Source: Sinohyriopsis cumingii (Eukaryota; Mollusca; Bivalvia; Unionida; Unionidae). From it: 64,000 bases of DNA. Positions 57,370 through 64,000 of this stretch are shown one piece after another. Positions within the stretch are counted from its first letter, which is position 1. Every line of letters begins with the position of its first letter. The position numbers were made by a program, and so were the translations under genes. Where the stretch lies: NCBI GenBank assembly GCA_028554795.2, contig CM068826.1, forward strand, positions 102,054,346 to 102,118,345, read 5' to 3'. The notes beneath the pieces are model-generated. The model was not told the origin of the DNA and did no database searches. It was given only the letters and a program-made list of their open reading frames with translations.

Positions 57370-58030
57370 CGAGCAGACGATACAATACTGTTAGTAGATT
57401 TAAACATAAAAATGTTCATCATAAATCAGATTACATGTTAACACATCTTGATTATTTTCATATACTTGCATTAACCGAAACCCATTTTGATGACACTAGA
57501 AGATGATTTCACAATGAAGGATTTCACAATCTAGTCAGATAGATCCAATAATGGTGGTGGTCGTGATGTTATGGTTTAAAAAATCAACGAATTGATGCTT
57601 ATAACACAGTTGGAAATCTTAGATAAAACTATAGAATGTTTATGGATAGATCGATTTGCTTAGCGTTGTAATTATTTGAGATGCGTAGTTTATCGACCAT
57701 CATCATCAGCAGTCAGTTTTTGGGATTCCTTAAATAATACCATTGAATATGACCTCAAAATGACCTCAGTTCTTCTAAAAACGTTATTTTTCTTCGGAGT
57801 CAAATGAGGATTTACTAAACGCTAATTTAAGAAATCTGAGGGTGATAATGACAGTGAACAGTGTAGAAAATATAATTACTGACCTATATGGGGATCACTG
57901 TTCTTATCCACTTTACTTGGCCCTATTATTGTATCAAGCACAGCGACGTGTGGCGCTCGGGTGTAATTCCAGTTGAACTATCTATATGTGATCATCCAGC
58001 TACACATCTGATAATTAAAAGTATATTTGA

Positions 58031-58123
<93 letters not shown>

Positions 58124-58985
58124 ATTACTACGATAAGTGTCACAAGACTCTTGGCTGATGATAGTTACTTCGTTTATTTTTCGTCTAATGCTGATGACAT
58201 CGAATACGTGAAAAACTCTGATCGTAAAACTATAGACCATTTGCACAAAAAATGGTTAGTAAGTTAGTTTTAACGCTTCAAAGACCAAAGTTATGTTTTA
58301 ATTCAATAAATTAGAACCAGATTTTCCCTAGCTTGAGTTTAAAAATGAGAATTACCTTTTGTTGAGCATCACCAACACCTTGGTCGGACATTCGCTAACT
58401 CTGGTAGCTTTTCGAAACCTATTGGTAATATATGCTTACATACATCCCAAAAGCTAAATGTTTTGAGGGTCATTAAATACAATCTAGGTAGGACAGCATT
58501 AGTAGGAGTCTATCTCTTATATAAGCCACTTTCCCCGCGTATGATGATATAATATCTGATAATTACTACTGCCACTGACTTATTAAGACTCGAAAAAACT
58601 GCAATTTGAATCTGGAAGAATTGAAACTGGACTCACACGTAGCGCTTCTACTAAAACTATTTACAGAGAATCCCTTTCGTTCCCAATATCGGAAAGAAGA
58701 AACTTTCATAAACTCTGTACTTTGCACACAATTTTTTAGTCTGGAACACTGCCGAATCCAGTAAAACATGAACTAGATTATTTAATATTTGAGCGTAAAT
58801 TTTCACCTACACATAATCATGTCCCTCTATATTATTATTCTAACAACAGGTTATCATCAATTATTCAAACTTGGATAAGAAACAACTGCAGCGATTTGCA
58901 GAATGATTTTTTCTCTCAAAATTTCTTACTTGATAGCCCATTGTACACACGTAGAGAGGACGATGAAAATTGTTACCATTATATT
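57370..58985 (+). pseudogene. Decayed non-LTR retrotransposon (endonuclease and RT remnants)
   Basis: Frame-switching translation gives pieces in LINE order. LALTETHFDDT (endonuclease, near 57465-57500) is followed by VVYRPSSSAVSFWDS (endonuclease, near 57688-57730). RLLADDSYFVYFSS comes next (near 58145-58190, RT), then ADDIEYVKNSDRKTIDHLHK (near 58192-58250). The last piece is a C-terminal tail with LQFESGRIETGLTRSAS and RRNFHKLCTLHTIF (58592-58740), then a mostly open frame to 58990. The RT palm between is absent or replaced by a (TA)n tract at 58037-58120. Many stops; long dead. Different from the L2-like copy next to it. Confidence 0.65.
58037..58120. repeat. (TA)n microsatellite
   Basis: About 42 uninterrupted TA units inside the LINE remnant. 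Confidence 0.97.
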
Positions 58986-59508
58986 TTTTAATTGTAAGAA
59001 ACATACATTACAATGACATAGACTAATGCATGGGTTAAACCAGTCATTCATCACTGTTAGTACAAACTAATTGCTGTTTGGATCAGTAGAGATATCAAGT
59101 GGTCTAAGCACTCACATCTTTGAGTTATATTAAAGATACTTAAATATGTCAATACTCGTCTAAGACAAAATACCTACTGGCACGATCTCCCTCCGGTACC
59201 CGCCACGGAATTCCTTTATTGCCCCCGTCTTCTCTTTAATCTTCTTTAAATTATTTGCTGTAGTTTATTTTGTATTATCATTTTTAATATGATCAATGTT
59301 TCGATATTCATTTGTAATAACCCACTGTATTTCTGATCCGCGCAAAAGTATATACAAGTACTCTTAGTCCTTGCCACTTTTCATATACCTACTCGTGTAC
59401 TGCTAACTTGATTTTTTGATTTGTGGATGGAACATAAATCCAGATATAAAATCTTAAAGAAGATAGGTTCATGTAACCTAAGAAGGGGACGTTCCATATG
59501 TTTCCGTG

Positions 59509-59510
<2 letters not shown>

Positions 59511-59599
<89 letters not shown>
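59511..59599. repeat. (TA)n microsatellite
   Basis: About 44 uninterrupted TA units; the IYIYIY ORF over it is an artefact. Confidence 0.97.
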
Positions 59600-59603
<4 letters not shown>

Positions 59604-62194
59604 TTTCCAGCTTTATGGATGAGTTTAAGGCATTAAAAATGTAACATAATCGATCATCTTTCTGTATAGTACTGTATATAGCTGGCACCGTTAAGAACCC
59701 TCGTATTTCTCCTATTGGGCTAGACGATTTGTTTTCTCTCATCTTATTATTGGGGTCAAGGTGGAGCTTCATTTATGAATGCCCTGAAGAGTGTTCAGAA
59801 TTTTAGGATTAATTTTTCATCGACAATAGCTAAACGGTAGCCTTTTCCTTATTCAATCGGGAATAATGAATAAGTAACCAACTAGATGAATAAAAAGATG
59901 TTGAATGAGGAATAAATGTTTACTTGTTCATGACTGAACAGTGAATAAGGGGTAATGCATAAGTAACCAACTTTTCTCAGTCAGTGTCGTTCATGCCACG
60001 CCACTGTCTAGATACGGGATTGCTAAAAGTTAAATATGGTAAAATTCACACTGTGCTCTTTTTAATATTTGCTGCGCATTCCTTGCCAGCGCATGCTCAT
60101 GAGCTATGAACTGTCAAGTTCTTGATTAACACAGTCATTTCCCAGTCGTATAATCAGATTACAATCGATCTTTGATATTCCTCAGAGATTAAGCAAGCAG
60201 TCTTTAATGACATTTCAAGATTTTATTATTTTTTAAAAATTTTTTTATTCCTGCCTGATGAATGATTTTTAGTGAAAAAGATATCACTGGTACCAAGCAA
60301 ATCACTTTTGTCGAATTTAATCACGTTGCCTGCTACAAAATTAGGAAAGATCTATTGAAGTTCTTGTCCTTAAAATACTACCCGAGACGTGTAAGGACCG
60401 ATTTTTATCCTTTTTTTTACTGATTCGTACCAATATATTATATTCTGAAACCAGTGCAAACGTTCCATTTGAAGCCGCCGTGCATACCTGCATATACGAT
60501 CCCCTGATATAATAGTTTCGCAAGGTTTCATGTCTGTTGTGTTGCTTGTCGTACAGCGCTCCCGTTACGCTTATGAACAGATGTACAAACCATTTTTCCC
60601 CGCTGGTTGTTTGAAAATATTGTTTACACTGTATTGCAGATTATGCCCTTCCATCATGAAACACATTCGATTCTAGATCTTGCTTGAAAATAATCTGACA
60701 AATTAAAAAAGATGTTCTGGTCTATTTTGTTTAAAGAATTCCATGTCAGGAGCAAATTTCATAACTCGAATGAAGCGTTGTGTCGGAAGTCCCGGTTTTA
60801 CAAAAAGAATACCCCCCCCCCCATAAAATTAAATTTCTTGATTGATTTCTATACTTGGCGATCATAATATATAAATAATTAATTTAGTTTTATAAATTTC
60901 ATTTTGAAATGAGCACAGAGGTGAGGGTCTATTTTTCACATGACTAAAAGCCCTGAATGAATGCAATACAATTGAAAATATCTGATGCCTTTGGACATTT
61001 GGTTATAGCCTTACGTGACTTGATGGTGTTATTTACGGCGTAAGGTGGTGCTATTAAACGAGGGTAATATAAAATATGATATGGATTTATCAGTCTGAAT
61101 AACAGTGGTCATGTATGAAAGAAAGTACCTTTTACAACTTTACATACAAAGGTTACGCTCGTATGTGCACTTAAAAGTCACATTTGGAGTTGCCTGAATT
61201 TATCGTAAAATTTGAAGAAGAGACCAGCTTCATACATTGCACCCAGAATATCTCTTCTCGCTAGATATATGACTGCCAATAAATATTACGTGAAATCGAT
61301 AACGGGAATGCCCTTTCGCTCGACATGTTTAATGATTCATCAAGATAATTTTGAGTTCATGAAATGCTTATGTCACTTTGATGATAATTTCATTGTAAAG
61401 ACAATTTTCACGTGTACCCCGATTCTATAAAACTTTTTCTTTTGTTTATTGTGTATTGCCTATCGGGACTTGTAAATGTGTTTGATCGACCAGCTTGATC
61501 AAGAAATAACTGGAAATATGAATTCATTAGGTCAGAATTCAAAACTTAGTTCACAGTTCAACGATTAAAAACTATGGATATCCTTGAACCTCTATTGTTC
61601 ATATTTCAAAGAGAAATGTCTGAAACAATATGCAATACATTGGTTTTTTTTCCCGGATATTTTGTTGCTGTAGTAAAGAAAACATAAAGTGAATCTAATC
61701 CCTGCTAAAACACATACATCTTATTATATTAAATCTATTTTAACTAGTTACAAGTGTAATAATATCAACTCTATAAAGCTAGTGCAAATTAAAAATGTGT
61801 ATCGTGATCCAGAATACCGTTCTTAAAACAACTGGGAAGAGTAATTTCTTATAACAGCTAGAGGCCATTGGAGAAAACCACAATCTAGCAGCACCACCTG
61901 CTAGTCAAATGAGACTTATCAGCGTGGTTGATTGTCAAAGAACAAGCCCAGAGTAATAGTTTTTTTATATTGCCTTTTTGTTTCTTTAGCATATTGCGAA
62001 TGTAGTTAGAGCCAACACCCAACAAAACAAACGGCGATCAGCGCAATAAATATAGGAAGTTCAGTTTCCCGGCGGCTCAATGAAAGAATTGATATGCACC
62101 ACTGTTGTAGATGTACAAAATACATTGAATACGGTCAACAAGAAAGGACTGCAGTGAGTAACGTCTCTGTGTGATAGAAATCTTCCTACCCTAA
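59600..62194. other. No gene recognised
   Basis: Unassigned sequence. A small imperfect duplication with GAATAA / AATAAGTAACCAAC phrases lies at about 59865-59970. A run of ten C lies near 60812. ORF 61212-61430 has no motif. Confidence 0.4.
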
Positions 62195-62366
62195 ATGACA
62201 CGAGCGCCTGCAAGGATAATCAACACTACATATAGAATATTTGAACTGCATCCGAATATGTGTTCGAAGCCCCGCAATTCTTTCATTCGAGTACTGAAAG
62301 AAGTTCAGAAGTTTGGAGTATTCATAGCTCTTACTTGGATTTTCCTAGGATTGATGCATCCATTTG
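62195..62366 (+). CDS. Candidate first coding exon of a type II membrane protein (unidentified)
   Basis: From the ATG at 62195 an open frame of 57 codons reaches a good splice donor (CATTTG|GTAAGC, 62366/62367). It encodes a basic N-terminus with several Arg/Lys, then a hydrophobic stretch FGVFIALTWIFLGLMHPF (about residues 40-57) fit for a signal anchor. This layout, a short cytoplasmic tail followed by a membrane anchor just before the first intron, is common in Golgi enzymes. No family was recognised and no partner exon is visible to 64000. The start context is weak (T at -3). It may equally be chance. Confidence 0.3.
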
Positions 62367-63650
62367 GTAAGCAGAATTTTAATCTGAGGTCGTGATTATT
62401 CGTTTAATGTTGATGCATTTTTAATATATGGAAAATTTTATACCGTTACAATATTTCGCTCGATATTTCTAAATGGCGCTTGCAACCAAACATGTGCTCA
62501 TGTAACATTAACGGTATATTATTTAACAACAGTTAAAACGTAACAACTGTCTTTCAGTTGTGGTTACATTTTTAAGTTTTCCTGTGTTTTTTGATTTTCT
62601 CTATTTTATGGACTTTCCAAGTAAAGCTGTCTACATAGAAAATCAACTCTGAATATATTGATCTTGCATCTTAATCTAACCTAACATAGGCAAGTTGATT
62701 ATTTCAAATCTAACTGTCCCGTATTTTTAGAAAGTAAGAAAAAAGTAATATTCTTAGATATAATAACAAAAATATATCTAAAATGTTTTAGTGCACATCT
62801 TCGTTAACAAGGCTGCATAATGAAATTGACGCCCGTCTTGTACCTTAAAGGTTTGGGCCTAGGTCCACCGGTTTCCTATGCCACACCAAACCTAAAGATT
62901 TGGGCCTAGGTCCACCGCTTTTCTATGCCACACCAGACCTAAAGCTGATTTTCTTCTTCTTTTAATCATGACGTTTCTTTTCCCTTTCCTATCATTTCTT
63001 ACATTCAAGTTCTCATTCACGTTGTTCATATGTGTTAACGTTGTTCACATGTGCTACTTGGAATGTGCCATTTTGGTAATGAACATTTCAGCATTTTGGA
63101 ATTTTTTCCAATCTTTCCGCAGCAATATTACTGCTCTGGTTATTGTTTCAAGTATACTTTTAATTAAATTACCGTATATTATTTGCATTGACAACATTCA
63201 AGAAATATTTAAGATACTTTAAATGTGCACGCTCATTAAAATTTGCAGAATAAAATATACTCCCCCACTCTCCCACAAACAAAACAAAACATAACCCTAA
63301 ACATACTAAAATACACACAAATAAGCAAAAACCTTGTTTCGGAATAGCTAAATATGTAAAATACATTATTTCGCAGTTTGAAAATGGCTATATAGGCTTT
63401 ATTCAGTTGGTGGCGTTACTTGAACTCCAATTGATATTTGTGAATGTGTTGTAAACTCCTTAAGATGGACTGGTATACTTACAACGGCAACTCGTTTATC
63501 TGAACTACAGGATACAAAGAAAACGGGAGTTCATAGACACGGGTCCAGTCAAAACCATATCTGCAGATTTTGGAGTCTATGTCATGGATGAATGAGGGTT
63601 GCACCAGTGGACTGGGGTGGGGGAGATTCCTTCAAGGTTATGCATTGGAA
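62367..63650. other. No gene recognised; one short duplication
   Basis: At about 62848-62943 the phrase TTTGGGCCTAGGTCCACCG ... CTATGCCACACCARACCTAA occurs twice in tandem (unit about 46 bp). The rest is unassigned. Confidence 0.45.
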
Positions 63651-63962
63651 GGTGTGTGATTTGGATCTTTAACGCAGCTTTAAAAAAAAATTTCAGTCAT
63701 ATCGCTACGACGTCTGCAGCGTGGCAGTTTATAGTGATGTCTAGCACTGGGGCATCATGCCGCAGACATGTAACATCATGTAACATCCAGTCATATTAAC
63801 CTGCCACCAGATCAACTAGTCCTACCACTAACCTCTTAAAGCTGAGCGCCAAGCGATGTAGCTGATAGTACCATTTTTATGTCTTTGGTATGACTTGGCC
63901 GGGGTTAGAACCCTCGACCTCCCGCATCCGATGGATGCTCTAACCACTCGGCCAATGGAACG
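63651..63962 (-). mobile_element. tRNA-derived SINE, family A, copy 4
   Basis: Read on the minus strand from 63962, it has A box TGGCCGAGTGG, B box GGGTTCTAACCCC and then AAGTCATACCAAAGAC. The body (CATCACTATAAACTGCCACG, TTAAAGCTGCGTTAAAGATC) ends in a short CACACACC tail near 63651. It appears full-length. Confidence 0.85.
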
Positions 63963-64000
63963 TTCGACATGCATTGGAAGAAGGATGTTAGTACTATAGA

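Noticed and set aside
58034..58246. ORFs with long IYIY runs here and at 25588-25815 and 59509-59772
   Set aside because: They are translations of (TA)n and (CA)n microsatellites.

Overview
The window reads as nuclear DNA of an animal, most likely a lophotrochozoan and plausibly a bivalve mollusc. The basis is short exons with GT/AG introns, AT-rich repeat-filled intergenic DNA, two tRNA-derived SINE families, LINE and hAT remnants, and many minisatellites. This assignment is by eye, without a database search. There are no operons, rRNA genes or CRISPR arrays. Only a few percent of the 64 kb is host coding sequence.

Three protein-coding loci can be supported. (1) 1003-1130, minus strand: the first coding exon of a SEC31-type COPII coat gene, whose remaining exons lie beyond the left edge. 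(2) 21715-37766, plus strand: a complete six-exon GAR1 gene (H/ACA snoRNP subunit 1), 217 residues with intact splice sites. (3) 43923-45765, plus strand: two exons of a SWIM zinc-finger family protein that has lost zinc ligands and seems to run into a frameshift, so it is probably decaying. A possible first exon of a type II membrane protein lies at 62195-62366. The two confident host genes, SEC31 and GAR1, point away from each other. They act in unrelated processes: vesicle coats, and rRNA pseudouridylation.

Layout. 1-9900: SEC31 head, candidate promoter DNA with a ZNF143-like site, a dispersed repeat (5650-6272) and a LINE remnant (6560-7385). 9900-12300: a foldback element with related fragments. 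12300-21700: minisatellites, a SINE, a hAT remnant (17318-17836) and a tandem array of perfect hairpins (19868-20318). 21700-38460: GAR1, whose introns hold four minisatellites (units of 41, 38, 54 and 40 bp), a SINE and other repeats. 38460-53100: a 76-bp palindrome, a second hAT-like fragment, SINEs, the SWIM locus, a repeat-dense block (47500-50420) and a possible solo LTR (51287-52506). 53140-57000: a satellite of about 61 bp interrupted by a CR1/L2-type LINE with one frameshift. 57370-58985: another decayed LINE. 59000-64000: mostly unassigned sequence, (TA)n and a terminal SINE.

I found no convincing new multi-gene system. The most distinctive signals are the hairpin satellite upstream of GAR1, the minisatellite load in GAR1 introns including ten-unit higher-order duplications, and the duplicated LINE tail inside the 61-bp satellite.
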